From contig JAIEMT010000024.1 of the NCBI GenBank assembly GCA_019751945.1, positions 1-42,403 on the forward strand: a stretch of DNA of 42,403 nucleotides, given 5' to 3'. This stretch comes from a bacterium. Lineage in GTDB: Bacteria; Bdellovibrionota; UBA1018. Under the pieces are notes generated by a model. The model ran no database searches and was not told where the DNA came from. It worked only from the letters and a program-made list of their open reading frames with translations. Below, one piece after another: positions 1 through 8,341 of this stretch. The stretch's first letter is position 1. Every line of letters begins with the position of its first letter. The position numbers and the translations under genes are program-made.

Positions 1-145
1 GAGGGGAGTATTTGGAGGGAGCTTTGAGCTTCAACACCAGGGGGATTGTGTTTTCCCTTGCCAAATTTTTCCATAGATGGATGGGCGTCAGGCAGAAAGG
101 CTGGTTATGCGCCAACTCTTCCCGGTACGAGTTCCAACTTCGAAT

Positions 146-2083
146 CTATTTCTTAGAGATTTTTTTCTGAACGGAACCCGAAGCAGCAGTCTTCAACCCC
201 AACCCTGCCGACAACGCGTCTTCAACATAAGTAGGATTCACTTGCGCGCCGCGCACTTCCCCATCAAACCAAACCCGCACATCGGAATCCAATCCTAAGC
301 CATGCATGAAATTGTACAGAGCTTTACGCAACCCTACTCCCAATGCCTCGTGGTCTGTTCCGACCGGATCTTCAAATTCCAAATCATTGCGCGCAAAAGT
401 TACAGTGGGCTCGGGCAGTAATTGAATTCCGAACTTCGAAGGGCTTAGCCCGACCGGGCTGTGCGCAGTCGCTGAGAAGCGATGCCAGTACGCCGATTGA
501 ATGCAACCTGCTGCAAAGAGCTGACGAACCAATTCCAGAGAATCCACGGTTTCATCCAAAGTCTGGGATGGAAATCCGTACATGAGATAGGCATGAACCA
601 TTACACCCGCTTCGGTAAACGCGCGGGTGACGCGCGCGACTTGAGAGACAGTCACTCCTTTGTTCATGAGTTTCAGCAAGCGATCCGACGCGACTTCTAA
701 ACCGCCGCTCACCGCTACGCAACCCGAGCGAGCCAATAACGAAACGAGCTCGGGAGTAAACGCTTTTTCAAAGCGAATGTTGCCCCACCAGGTAATGACA
801 ATTCCTCGAGCAATGAGGCGTTCTGCAATTCCACGCAAGACTGCAGGAGGAGCCGCTTCATCCACAAAATGAAATCCGGTTTGTCCGGTCTCCTGAATCA
901 GCGATTCAATCCGATCGACAATGATATCGGCCGACGCCGTTTCATAGCGACCGATGTAATCGAGCGAAACATCGCAGAAGCTGCACTTCTTCCAGTAACA
1001 ACCATGCGCTAAAGTCAGCTTGTTCCAGCGCCCGTCAGACCAGATTCGATGCATCGGGTTCAGCATTTCTAAAATTGAAAGATAAAAGTGCAGCGGCAAG
1101 CCATCGTAAGTGGGTACGCCCGTACTGCGATGAGGAATGTCGTGCTGACCGACATCAGATTTCAAAACCACGCGCCCCGCTTCGCGCATGTAAGTACGAA
1201 GCAGAGGGCCGCTCCCGCTCACAATATGCTGCAAGATATTCAGCAACGGCCGCTCACCGTCATCTAAAGTCACGTAATCCATGTAATCGAAAACGCGCGG
1301 ATCACTCAAAGAGCGCAGCTCTGTGTTGACGTAGCCACCGCCCCAAATCACTCGTACTGACGAAGACAGAGATTTGAAACGTGCAGCCAATCGAAACGCG
1401 CCGTAAACATTTCCAGGAAAGGGAGTGGTCAGTCCCAGTACGCTCGGTTGATATCGCGCGAATAATTCGTCGGCAATCTCGTCCAAAATTTCATCCACTA
1501 AAGTCGGCGCGGCTTTCAACGCTTTTTCTAAAGGATCAAATGACGGAGCACTCGCTGCGAGCTTTTCAGCATAGCGAGACAACTCAAACCGCGAATCGAC
1601 TTCTTCGCGAATCAGGTCAGCCAGATCATCCACATATAATGAAGCAAAGTATTTAGCGCGATCTTGAATGCCCAAAGATCCGAACGCCCAGTTCAATCGG
1701 TCACTCCCAAACTCGTCTTCTGGAAATTCTCCCAAGGCATCGAAGCGACGACCGCGAGGTAAAAAGTCATCGGCCACCAAACGCATCGCCAGAGTGACAT
1801 CGCGACCCTGCAAGAACCGAATTACCGGCTCAACCGTAGAAAGATAGCGCTCCTCATTTTCAAGAAACCACTTCCCCACTCGGCTCAGCTTCCTTTTGGA
1901 ACGGAGCAGCTGAGAAATGCGCTCTAAACCTGGACGAGAAAACAACCGAAGCACTAATTCCAGGGCCGGATCGGCCTGGACGACGTCATAACCCTGACCA
2001 CGTAAGAACCCCGTCAGGTACGGAGTCGCCGGATACGGCGCGTTCAGTTGAGTCATGGGAGGGGTCAAAAGCAGGATGCGCAT
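146..2083 (-). CDS. B12-binding-type radical SAM protein
   Basis: Predicted cobalamin-dependent radical SAM enzyme of 645 residues; the substrate cannot be deduced. The N-terminus opens as a beta strand (MRILLLTPP) typical of B12-binding radical SAM proteins. A Rossmann-like stretch (VLGLTTPFPGN, later WGGGYVN) follows around residues 215-255. The iron-sulfur motif is CYWKKCSFC near residues 362-370, so the spacing is C-x4-C-x2-C rather than the usual C-x3-C-x2-C. A later GGLEVASD segment fits the SAM-binding barrel. I start at 2083 because the domain begins there; the frame stays open to 2122, where an alternative ATG lies. Neither start has a convincing Shine-Dalgarno. It is divergent from the LOG-family gene. 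The family call is firm, the function is not. Confidence 0.85.
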   Translation of the reverse strand: MRILLLTPPMTQLNAPYPATPYLTGFLRGQGYDVVQADPALELVLRLFSRPGLERISQLLRSKRKLSRVGKWFLENEERYLSTVEPVIRFLQGRDVTLAMRLVADDFLPRGRRFDALGEFPEDEFGSDRLNWAFGSLGIQDRAKYFASLYVDDLADLIREEVDSRFELSRYAEKLAASAPSFDPLEKALKAAPTLVDEILDEIADELFARYQPSVLGLTTPFPGNVYGAFRLAARFKSLSSSVRVIWGGGYVNTELRSLSDPRVFDYMDYVTLDDGERPLLNILQHIVSGSGPLLRTYMREAGRVVLKSDVGQHDIPHRSTGVPTYDGLPLHFYLSILEMLNPMHRIWSDGRWNKLTLAHGCYWKKCSFCDVSLDYIGRYETASADIIVDRIESLIQETGQTGFHFVDEAAPPAVLRGIAERLIARGIVITWWGNIRFEKAFTPELVSLLARSGCVAVSGGLEVASDRLLKLMNKGVTVSQVARVTRAFTEAGVMVHAYLMYGFPSQTLDETVDSLELVRQLFAAGCIQSAYWHRFSATAHSPVGLSPSKFGIQLLPEPTVTFARNDLEFEDPVGTDHEALGVGLRKALYNFMHGLGLDSDVRVWFDGEVRGAQVNPTYVEDALSAGLGLKTAASGSVQKKISKK

Positions 2084-2191
2084 GGCGCAGCCGACCATAG
2101 AACTATTGACGCATTTTGTCAAATATTTCGAGGTTTTCTTTTGGCCCTTGAGAGCGCTAAACTATTGGAACGGAACGGAAACTTCCCGAGA

Positions 2192-2995
2192 ATGCGAATT
2201 AATAACCCCTTTCATAAGCCCCGAATTCATAAGATTGAAGAGCTCACTGGCGAGGCCCAGTTTCTGGCCGGCCGCCACTCCCGGATCTACGAATTTTTCA
2301 GAGCCCTTCGGATCTTCTTGGAGTTCATCAAAGGATTCCGTTCCCTGCACTTTATTGGTCCGACCATCACCGTTTTCGGTTCGGCTCGATTTAACGATGG
2401 GCATCCTTACTATGACCTCGCCCGCAAAGTCGGCGGCGCCATTGCCAAAGAAGGTTTCACGGTGATGACTGGAGGTGGACCGGGAATCATGGAAGCGGCA
2501 AATCGTGGCTGCAAAGAAGCGGGCGGATTTTCTGTGGGCTGCAATATTATTTTACCCCACGAACAAGAACCCAATCCGTACATCGATAAGCTCGTCACCT
2601 TCTATTACTTTTTTGTTCGCAAAGTGATGTTGATCAAATACTCTTATGCGTACGTCATTCTTCCAGGGGGATTTGGAACACTCGATGAGATGACCGAAGC
2701 GCTCACGCTGATTCAAACCGGCAAGCTCTATAACTTTCCGGTAATCTTAGTGGGACGCGACTATTGGAAGGACTTCTATGTTTGGGTCAGGGACACGCTC
2801 GCAATCCAAGGAGCGATTGCTAAAGAAGACTTGCAACTCGTTCAACTCACGGATGATCCCGCAGAAGTTGCGGCCATTATCCGAAGAAGCGCCGAAAGAA
2901 TCGGTCTCTCTCTCAACCGAAAGTCCGGATCAGTACAAGCCGAAAGCCCAGAGAACCGCTACCGCGAAACCCAAACGGTAAATAACAAAGCCTAA
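2192..2995 (+). CDS. LOG family protein (TIGR00730-like)
   Basis: A 267-residue Rossmann-fold protein of the LOG/lysine decarboxylase-like family. Characterised members are phosphoribohydrolases that release cytokinin-type bases from nucleoside monophosphates; bacterial members may act on other nucleotides. Diagnostic segments are the opening strand TITVFGSARF, GGGPGIMEAANRG, and the signature PGGFGTLDEMTEAL that carries the catalytic Glu. The start at 2192 (MRINNPFHK) is chosen because upstream residues look non-homologous and overlap the divergent radical SAM gene; the frame is open from 2048. The 3' end overlaps the convergent uppP gene by 66 bp, so the last ~22 residues are encoded opposite the UppP C-terminus. 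This makes antisense interference between the two transcripts possible. Confidence 0.88.
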   Translation: MRINNPFHKPRIHKIEELTGEAQFLAGRHSRIYEFFRALRIFLEFIKGFRSLHFIGPTITVFGSARFNDGHPYYDLARKVGGAIAKEGFTVMTGGGPGIMEAANRGCKEAGGFSVGCNIILPHEQEPNPYIDKLVTFYYFFVRKVMLIKYSYAYVILPGGFGTLDEMTEALTLIQTGKLYNFPVILVGRDYWKDFYVWVRDTLAIQGAIAKEDLQLVQLTDDPAEVAAIIRRSAERIGLSLNRKSGSVQAESPENRYRETQTVNNKA

Positions 2996-3739
2996 GAAGC
3001 TATTCGTCTTCACTAATTTGAGAAGTCCGCCGATGGCGAGAATTCCAAATACAAAAGCACTTACGCCCGCCACCACCAATTGAGTGAGGCCAATCGTGCT
3101 CGAAGCCAGTTCGTGCCACTTCCGCATTTCATAAACCACTGCAGCGGCCGTAACGGGCATCGACATTAAGAAGGACAAACGTGCGGCTGACGCGCGATCG
3201 AATCCCAAAAATCTTCCTCCCATGATGGTCGAGCCCGAGCGAGAAAAACCGGGAATGATGGCTAGACACTGGCAAGCGCCGACCCAGAGAATATCTCGCA
3301 TCTGAAGGGTGGTGAGATTCCGCCGCCGCGAAAAAAACTGGTCGCTACAGTAGAGCAAAATTCCACCGGTAGCCATGGTGGCTGCGGTAATCCAATTGCT
3401 TCGAAAAACGGTTTCGGCAGCGTGATGAAAAATATATCCCACGGCCAAGGCCGGGATGGTCGCCATCACCAAAAAATGCCAAGGCAGGGGTGAAGCCGCT
3501 ATTTTTTTCCCCGTCCCAAATGGCGGGGGCAGGGTTTTCCAAATCGCCACCCAATCTTTTCGAAAATAATAGAGGGTGGCCAAAAGGGTTCCTAAGTGGA
3601 GGAAAACATCGAAGGCCAACCCAGGGTCGGCGTGCTTTAAGACTCGCGGCAGAAGCACGAGGTGAGCCGAACTGGAGACTGGCAAATATTCCGTAAGGCC
3701 TTGAACCATACCGTAAAGGAAGGCTTCAAAATGAGTCAT
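2930..3739 (-). CDS. uppP: undecaprenyl-diphosphatase UppP (BacA)
   Basis: Integral membrane phosphatase that recycles undecaprenyl pyrophosphate to the monophosphate carrier used for peptidoglycan and other envelope polymers; overexpression of homologs confers bacitracin resistance. 269 residues with about eight hydrophobic segments. Both family motifs are present: QGLTEYLPVSSSAHL near the N-terminus (catalytic Glu and Ser-rich loop) and IPGFSRSGSTI in the second half. The start at 3739 (MTHFEAFLYG) has an AAAGGGA ribosome-binding site 8-10 nt upstream and matches the usual family N-terminus; the frame is open to 3781. Convergent with and overlapping the LOG-family gene. Confidence 0.95.
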   Translation of the reverse strand: MTHFEAFLYGMVQGLTEYLPVSSSAHLVLLPRVLKHADPGLAFDVFLHLGTLLATLYYFRKDWVAIWKTLPPPFGTGKKIAASPLPWHFLVMATIPALAVGYIFHHAAETVFRSNWITAATMATGGILLYCSDQFFSRRRNLTTLQMRDILWVGACQCLAIIPGFSRSGSTIMGGRFLGFDRASAARLSFLMSMPVTAAAVVYEMRKWHELASSTIGLTQLVVAGVSAFVFGILAIGGLLKLVKTNSFLGFVIYRLGFAVAVLWAFGLY

Positions 3740-3891
3740 CAGATGTTCCCTTTCGATTGCTGTGTGCAAACATGATGACATCGGACCCCTGGAATCTAAA
3801 CGGAAATCCTATGCTAATGCGGGGTGCCGTCAAAAATTTAAGTTGGCTTCCGACGCACTTTGATGAAATATAAGGGCCAAAGGAAAACACT

Positions 3892-4404
3892 ATGCGCAAA
3901 AATCTCTATCAGATTGCCTCTATTTTTGCCCTAGGTCTCGCCGTGAGTGCCGCTCCTCTCGCTGTTCATGCAGAAGAAGCCGCTCAAACCGAAACCAAAA
4001 CGGAAAAAAAAGATGCGGACACGACGACTAAAGCAAAAAAGGCAGTAAAAAAAGCCTCCAAAGGAGCAAAAACCATGGCAGACGGACTGAAAATTGAAGA
4101 TCTCAAGGTAGGCACAGGCACGGAAGCAGTCTCTGGTAAGACTGTGAAGGTTCACTACACCGGCTGGCTTACCAATGGCACCAAGTTCGACTCATCCCTC
4201 GATCGTAACGAAGCTTTTGAATTTCCGCTCGGCGCAGGCCGCGTGATTCAAGGTTGGGACAAAGGCGTTGCGGGCATGAAGGTCGGCGGCAAGCGGAAGC
4301 TCACGATCCCACCGGAACTCGCTTACGGCAGCCGTGGCGCAGGCCCCGTGATCAAGCCGAATTCGACTTTGGTATTTGAAGTCGAGCTCTTGGGCGTGAA
4401 CTAA
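3892..4404 (+). CDS. secreted FKBP-type peptidyl-prolyl isomerase
   Basis: Exported prolyl cis-trans isomerase, presumably folding periplasmic or outer-membrane proteins. Residues 1-28 form a signal peptide ending AVHA. A Lys/Thr/Glu-rich linker (about 29-62) follows. A single FKBP domain fills about 63-170, with [49 protein letters not shown] and a final [10 protein letters not shown] strand. These are the conserved FKBP ligand-pocket residues (Tyr, Phe/Asp, Val-Ile, Trp, Tyr). An AAAGGA site sits before the ATG. The length (170 aa) matches small signal-peptide FKBPs rather than dimeric FkpA. The histone-like gene follows 38 nt downstream on the same strand. Confidence 0.93.
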   Translation: MRKNLYQIASIFALGLAVSAAPLAVHAEEAAQTETKTEKKDADTTTKAKKAVKKASKGAKTMADGLKIEDLKVGTGTEAVSGKTVKVHYTGWLTNGTKFDSSLDRNEAFEFPLGAGRVIQGWDKGVAGMKVGGKRKLTIPPELAYGSRGAGPVIKPNSTLVFEVELLGVN

Positions 4405-4442
4405 TTTTTTCAGCAACTCGTATTACATAAAGGAAATAAAAA

Positions 4443-4658
4443 ATGGAAAACATGGAAACTGAAACCTCTGGTGATGGCAAAGACGTCTTGGTAGTGGCTT
4501 CGAAAGTGAAGAATTACATCCGTGGCAAGTCGGGCATGAATACTTCGGCTGCTGTGATGCAAATTCTTTCTGAGAAGATTCGCCTCCTTTGCGATCAAGC
4601 CATGAACACTGCGAAATCCGACGGCCGTAAGACGGTGATGGATCGCGATTTTCAGTAA
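4443..4658 (+). CDS. bacterial histone-fold protein (Bdellovibrio HBb-like)
   Basis: A 71-residue protein that is a single histone fold. Residues 14-27 (VLVVASKVKNYIRG) form helix 1, TSAAVMQILSEKIRLLCDQA the long central helix 2, and GRKTVMDRDF the third helix, with the Arg-Thr and Asp-Arg-Asp residues that define the histone pair motif. From recall it closely resembles the B. bacteriovorus histone Bd0055, which is an abundant nucleoid protein that binds DNA unconventionally. The first ~13 residues (ENMETETSGDGKD) are acidic and look disordered. A clear AAAGGA site precedes the ATG at 4443; Met4 is a second candidate. The gene lies between a secreted FKBP and a methyltransferase, and 3.7 kb from an archaeal-type topoisomerase VI. 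Confidence 0.9.
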   Translation: MENMETETSGDGKDVLVVASKVKNYIRGKSGMNTSAAVMQILSEKIRLLCDQAMNTAKSDGRKTVMDRDFQ

Positions 4659-4667
4659 TCTCGTTTT

Positions 4668-5501
4668 ATGAATAAGAAGTCGAAGTCAGGAATCGCTCCC
4701 GGTTATCTGCACGGCTTCTCTCATGACGAACAGGATCGTCTCTACCGACAGGCCCGATTTCTCGAGCCTCCGGTTTTTGAAAAACTTGATTTTTCTCAAG
4801 TTCATGACCTCATTGAAGTCGGCTCGGGGGTGGGTGCTCAGACAGAGATCCTCCTCGAGCGATTTCCGCATCTCAACATTCAATGTGTCGACGCTTCTGA
4901 AAAGCAAGTCCAGCGCGCCAAGCAGCGCTTGGCCAAGTTTGTCAGCAGTGGTCAAATCAAACTCGACGTTGCAGATGCCCTGCACCTTCCGTTTTCTGAA
5001 AATCGATTTGAAGCCGCCTTTATTTGCTGGCTCTTAGAACATGTTCAAAACCCCATCGATATTTTGCGAGAAGTCCGACGCGTTCTGAAACCTGGCGGTC
5101 GAATTTTTTGTAACGAACCCCTGCACGCCACTTTTTATGTTCATCCTTACAGCCCTGCGACGTTGAAATACTGGTTTGCCTTCAACGACCACCAGTGGAT
5201 GTTGAAGGGCGATCCATTTGTCGGTGCGAAACTAGCGAATCATCTTCTGGCCGCCGGCTTTCAAGATGTCCGCACCCGCGTAGTAACCCAACATTATGAC
5301 AACCGCGCCCCAAAACGCCGCTCGGAATTCATCGAATATTGGACCAGCCTCTTGTTGAGCGGAGCCCCGGGCCTGCTAGAAGCGGGAAAGATAACTCCCG
5401 ACTTAGTCGACGCCATGACGGAAGAGCTGGCTCGGTTAAAAACAGAATTAGATTCCGTGGTTTTCTATTCTTGGGTCCAAGCCGAGGCGCGAGCCTACTA
5501 A
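4668..5501 (+). CDS. class I SAM-dependent methyltransferase
   Basis: 277-residue methyltransferase of the UbiE/Methyltransf_11 type. Motif I is DLIEVGSGVGAQTEILL, followed by an acidic strand end (IQCVDASEKQV), then VADALHLPFSENRFEAAF and the post-motif LKPGGRIFCNEP. The substrate is unknown; the extra C-terminal helices (after about residue 180) would decide specificity. It begins 9 nt after the histone gene without an obvious ribosome-binding site. It ends in a TAATG overlap with the globin gene, so the two are likely co-transcribed and translationally coupled. I infer no functional link between them beyond the coupling. Confidence 0.85.
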   Translation: MNKKSKSGIAPGYLHGFSHDEQDRLYRQARFLEPPVFEKLDFSQVHDLIEVGSGVGAQTEILLERFPHLNIQCVDASEKQVQRAKQRLAKFVSSGQIKLDVADALHLPFSENRFEAAFICWLLEHVQNPIDILREVRRVLKPGGRIFCNEPLHATFYVHPYSPATLKYWFAFNDHQWMLKGDPFVGAKLANHLLAAGFQDVRTRVVTQHYDNRAPKRRSEFIEYWTSLLLSGAPGLLEAGKITPDLVDAMTEELARLKTELDSVVFYSWVQAEARAY

Positions 5502-5887
5502 TGGCGAGCTCTGCGTCACGACTCCAGCCGCTTTTTAAAAAATTGGGCGGAGAACCCGGTCTCTCCCAATTTTTACGCGACTTCTATGATCGGATGTCAC
5601 GCGACGTGTTGATTGGCTTTTTCTTTGATGGAAAAGACACCGCCGCCATTGCCGACAAACAAAAACAGTTTCTAATGAAAGCGATGGGCGAATCGAAAAC
5701 CTATTCTGGAAAAAATCCGTCGAATGCACACCTGGAACTCCCGCCTATTCTTCGCGGGCACTTTGATCGCCGACTGCGCATCTTAGAAGAGACCCTTAAA
5801 GACCACGGTCTTGACGCAGATGAAATTCACATTTGGATAGAATTTGAAAAATCCTTTCGCGCTGTGATTGAAGCAAAACCCTCTTGA
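5501..5887 (+). CDS. group I-like truncated hemoglobin
   Basis: 128-residue 2-on-2 globin. Helix B is FLRDFYDRM with the FY pair typical of the distal pocket, and SNAHLELPPILRGHFDRRL carries the proximal His (about residue 77) followed by the conserved HF in helix G. Known functions of the family are NO dioxygenation, peroxide chemistry or oxygen sensing; none is proven here. The ATG at 5501 overlaps the methyltransferase stop by one base (TAATG), which fixes the start against a longer open frame running back to 5339. The rubrerythrin operon starts 72 bp downstream, so oxygen/NO/peroxide-related genes are adjacent. Confidence 0.87.
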   Translation: MASSASRLQPLFKKLGGEPGLSQFLRDFYDRMSRDVLIGFFFDGKDTAAIADKQKQFLMKAMGESKTYSGKNPSNAHLELPPILRGHFDRRLRILEETLKDHGLDADEIHIWIEFEKSFRAVIEAKPS

Positions 5888-5958
5888 TTTTCGGCCCCTC
5901 TCCGCTACGCTAAGTACCTCAATTCATTTTAGGATCTACTCACCGAAAGGAATGTGAA

Positions 5959-6381
5959 ATGGCTAAGAATCTGAAGGGTACGAAGACTCATCAAAATTTA
6001 AAAGATGCCTTTGCTGGCGAGTCGCAAGCAAATCGTCGCTACATGTACTTTGCAAAAGTGGCAGACGTCGAAGGCTTTCCAGAAGTCGCAAGCAACTTCC
6101 GCGAAACCGCTGAAGGCGAAACCGGACATGCTCACGGACACCTCGACTATATTAAGCAAGTGGGCGATCCCGCCACCGGCCTTCCGCTCGGCGATACGGC
6201 GATGAATTTGAAGGCATCGATCGAAGGCGAAACACACGAGTACACCGATATGTACCCGGGCATGGCCAAACAGGCTCGCGAAGAAGGTTTTCCTGAAATC
6301 GCAGACTGGTTTGAAACCCTCGCGAAAGCTGAGAAGTCGCATGCGGGTCGTTTCACCAAGATGCTCGATCTCGTTCGCTAG
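5959..6381 (+). CDS. rubrerythrin-type diiron protein without rubredoxin domain
   Basis: 140-residue ferritin-like four-helix protein that would reduce peroxide at a diiron centre in the cytoplasm. Metal-ligand segments are visible: [10 protein letters not shown] (first Glu, helix A), [10 protein letters not shown], the second Glu in IEGETHEY, and EKSHAGRF (E-x2-H). The C-terminal rubredoxin domain of classic rubrerythrin is absent, so electrons must come from another protein. The downstream FeS protein and DUF3501 gene form a recurring rubrerythrin partner set, and the FeS protein is the natural candidate. An AAAGGAA site precedes the ATG. Confidence 0.93.
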   Translation: MAKNLKGTKTHQNLKDAFAGESQANRRYMYFAKVADVEGFPEVASNFRETAEGETGHAHGHLDYIKQVGDPATGLPLGDTAMNLKASIEGETHEYTDMYPGMAKQAREEGFPEIADWFETLAKAEKSHAGRFTKMLDLVR

Positions 6382-6396
6382 TTCTCATTTGAAAAA

Positions 6397-7755
6397 ATGA
6401 CGGGAAGCTCAGGTCCATCTCAACCGATTTCTTACGCGCCAACAGTCGGCCTCTCCTACTCTCCGGACGATCCCAAGTATTGGGACCCTGAGATGTTGAA
6501 GCTGGAAGTCACTCGTGCGTTCGAACTCTGTCATGGTTGTCGCATGTGCTTTAAGTACTGCGACAGCTTCCCGTCTCTTTTCAAACTCCTCGACGAAAAA
6601 TACGATGGAGATGTTCATCAGCTGACTGCGGCCGAAACCGATCAAGTGATGGACAATTGTTTTCAATGCAAGCTCTGCGAGGTGCAGTGTCCTTACACCC
6701 CCCGCGACAAACACGAATACCAGCTGGACTTTCCAAAGCTCGTGCACCGCTATCAAGCACAGCGCACACGAAAAAACGGAATCCAACTTCGCGAACGTCT
6801 TTTGGGCGATCCTGATAAAGCCGGCCAGATGGCCCGAGCCAGTTTTGGTCTGGCTAACAAGATGAATCGCGTGAAATTCCACCGCTTTTTCTTCGAGAAA
6901 ATCGTGGGTGTTCATCGCGAAAAGAATTTGCCCGACTTTGCCTCGGAAACTTTTGATCGCTGGGCGGAGGGCCAAGGGCTCACCACCGTTTCACCCGCTT
7001 CAAAACCCGAAGCTGTCCTTTTTCAAACTTGCTACGTTCAGAATAACGAACCTGAGATTGGCAAAGATGCCATAGAAGTATTGAAGGCCAGCGAAGTGAA
7101 AACGGCTTGTGTGAAAGGCCTGCACTGTTGTGGCATGCCCAAGTGGGAACACGGCGACCTCGAAGGTTTACGCAAACAGGCCAAAGCAAATCTCGACTTA
7201 CTCATTCCCTACGTCAAGGAAGGGGCCAAGGTATTGGCCATCAATCCGACGTGCGCCATGATGATGAGACGGGAATACCCCGAACTGGTCGAAAAATCGG
7301 ATCGCGAACGCGCATTGCAACTCGCAGCTGCAGTAAAAGATCCTTGTGAACACCTCTGGGGTATTCGCAATGAACCGCGCTTTAATCAAAAGTTTGAAAG
7401 TTCACCGGGGCCGATTTCTTACCATGCTCCCTGCCATCTTCGCGCTCAGGCCATTGGGTTTAAGGGCCGAGACTTGATGAAACGCATTCCGGGCGTAGAG
7501 ATTCATTCGGTGACGGAATGCTGTGGTCACGACGGAACTTTTGCAATGAAAGTAGAAAGTTACGAAGCCTCTAAGAGAATTGGCCAGAAAGCCTTCGACG
7601 GAATGAATCAGAACAGCTCAGCCCGGGTTTGGTCTACCGAATGCCCTCTCGCAGCAACCCAGTTTGAACAACATGCTGGCACTAAGCCCTTGCATCCGAT
7701 CTCGATTTTGGCGCGGTCTTATCGTAAAGACGGATTCAAGGACGTGTTGAAATGA
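6397..7755 (+). CDS. GlpC/HdrD-like iron-sulfur oxidoreductase
   Basis: 452-residue protein with two [4Fe-4S] ferredoxin motifs, C45-x2-C48-x2-C51-x3-C55 and C88-x2-C91-x2-C94-x3-C98 (the latter ending in P). Two cysteine-rich CCG domains follow (HCCGMPKWEHG and ECCGHDG) of the kind found in GlpC, LutA and heterodisulfide reductase subunit D. In the conserved gene order rubrerythrin - this protein - DUF3501 it is best read as the electron-transfer partner of the rubrerythrin, not as glycerol-3-phosphate dehydrogenase subunit C, because no GlpA or GlpB is nearby. It begins 15 nt after rubrerythrin with a weak ribosome-binding site and ends in an ATGA overlap with the DUF3501 gene. Confidence 0.9.
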   Translation: MTGSSGPSQPISYAPTVGLSYSPDDPKYWDPEMLKLEVTRAFELCHGCRMCFKYCDSFPSLFKLLDEKYDGDVHQLTAAETDQVMDNCFQCKLCEVQCPYTPRDKHEYQLDFPKLVHRYQAQRTRKNGIQLRERLLGDPDKAGQMARASFGLANKMNRVKFHRFFFEKIVGVHREKNLPDFASETFDRWAEGQGLTTVSPASKPEAVLFQTCYVQNNEPEIGKDAIEVLKASEVKTACVKGLHCCGMPKWEHGDLEGLRKQAKANLDLLIPYVKEGAKVLAINPTCAMMMRREYPELVEKSDRERALQLAAAVKDPCEHLWGIRNEPRFNQKFESSPGPISYHAPCHLRAQAIGFKGRDLMKRIPGVEIHSVTECCGHDGTFAMKVESYEASKRIGQKAFDGMNQNSSARVWSTECPLAATQFEQHAGTKPLHPISILARSYRKDGFKDVLK

Positions 7756-8306
7756 AAAAAGTTTTGCGCTCGGACATCGTCGACTATCAAACCTATAATC
7801 AAACACGAGATTCGATTCGATCCGCAGCCCTACGATTGAAGGAACCACGCCGAATTCACGTCGGCCCACACCTCACCTTTCTTTTTGAGAACACGGAAAC
7901 CATTCGCTACCAGATTCAAGAGATGATGCGCACGGAACAGATTGTTCGTGAGGCTGATATCTTGCACGAAATCGAAACCTATAATGAAGTACTAGGGGAC
8001 TCGAAAGAATTGGGCTGTACACTTCTGATTGAAATCGAAAATCCTATAGATCGAGATCTGAAACTTACAAAGTGGAGAGACCTTCCAAAGCATCTCTATA
8101 TGGTCAATAAAGAAGGTGTAAAAATTCGCCCTAGTGTTGATTCCCGGCAGAGCGGCGATCGCCGCCTTTCCTCCGTTCAGTACCTAAAATTCCAATTACC
8201 CGCCTCGACTCCGGTAGCTCTGGGGTGCGACTTTTCGGAATACCAATACGAGACTCCGCTTAGCGGCGATCAAAAACAGGCCTTAGCGGCAGACCTCAGC
8301 TCTTAG
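7752..8306 (+). CDS. DUF3501 family protein
   Basis: 184-residue soluble protein matching the DUF3501 family by its opening (VLRSDIVDYQTYNQTRDSIR), the block RRIHVGPHLTFLFENTETI with RYQIQEMMRTE, and the later WRDLPKHLYM. Biochemical function is unknown. Members are nearly always the third gene after rubrerythrin and a CCG-domain FeS protein, which is the arrangement here, with an ATGA overlap to the FeS gene. A role in peroxide reduction or FeS maturation is inference only. The stop is 35 bp from the convergent topoisomerase VI A gene; no strong terminator hairpin is visible between them. Confidence 0.9.
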   Translation: MKKVLRSDIVDYQTYNQTRDSIRSAALRLKEPRRIHVGPHLTFLFENTETIRYQIQEMMRTEQIVREADILHEIETYNEVLGDSKELGCTLLIEIENPIDRDLKLTKWRDLPKHLYMVNKEGVKIRPSVDSRQSGDRRLSSVQYLKFQLPASTPVALGCDFSEYQYETPLSGDQKQALAADLSS

Positions 8307-8341
8307 CGAAGGAACCCAAAGCTTAGCTGAACCCAAATAAC

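Noticed and set aside
1..74. Possible start of a minus-strand gene running off the left edge (ATG at 74)
   Set aside because: Only about 24 codons are visible, there is no ribosome-binding site and no recognisable family, so it is not annotated.
6397..7755. Naming the FeS protein GlpC (glycerol-3-phosphate dehydrogenase subunit C)
   Set aside because: No GlpA/GlpB nearby; the rubrerythrin and DUF3501 neighbours indicate a different role.
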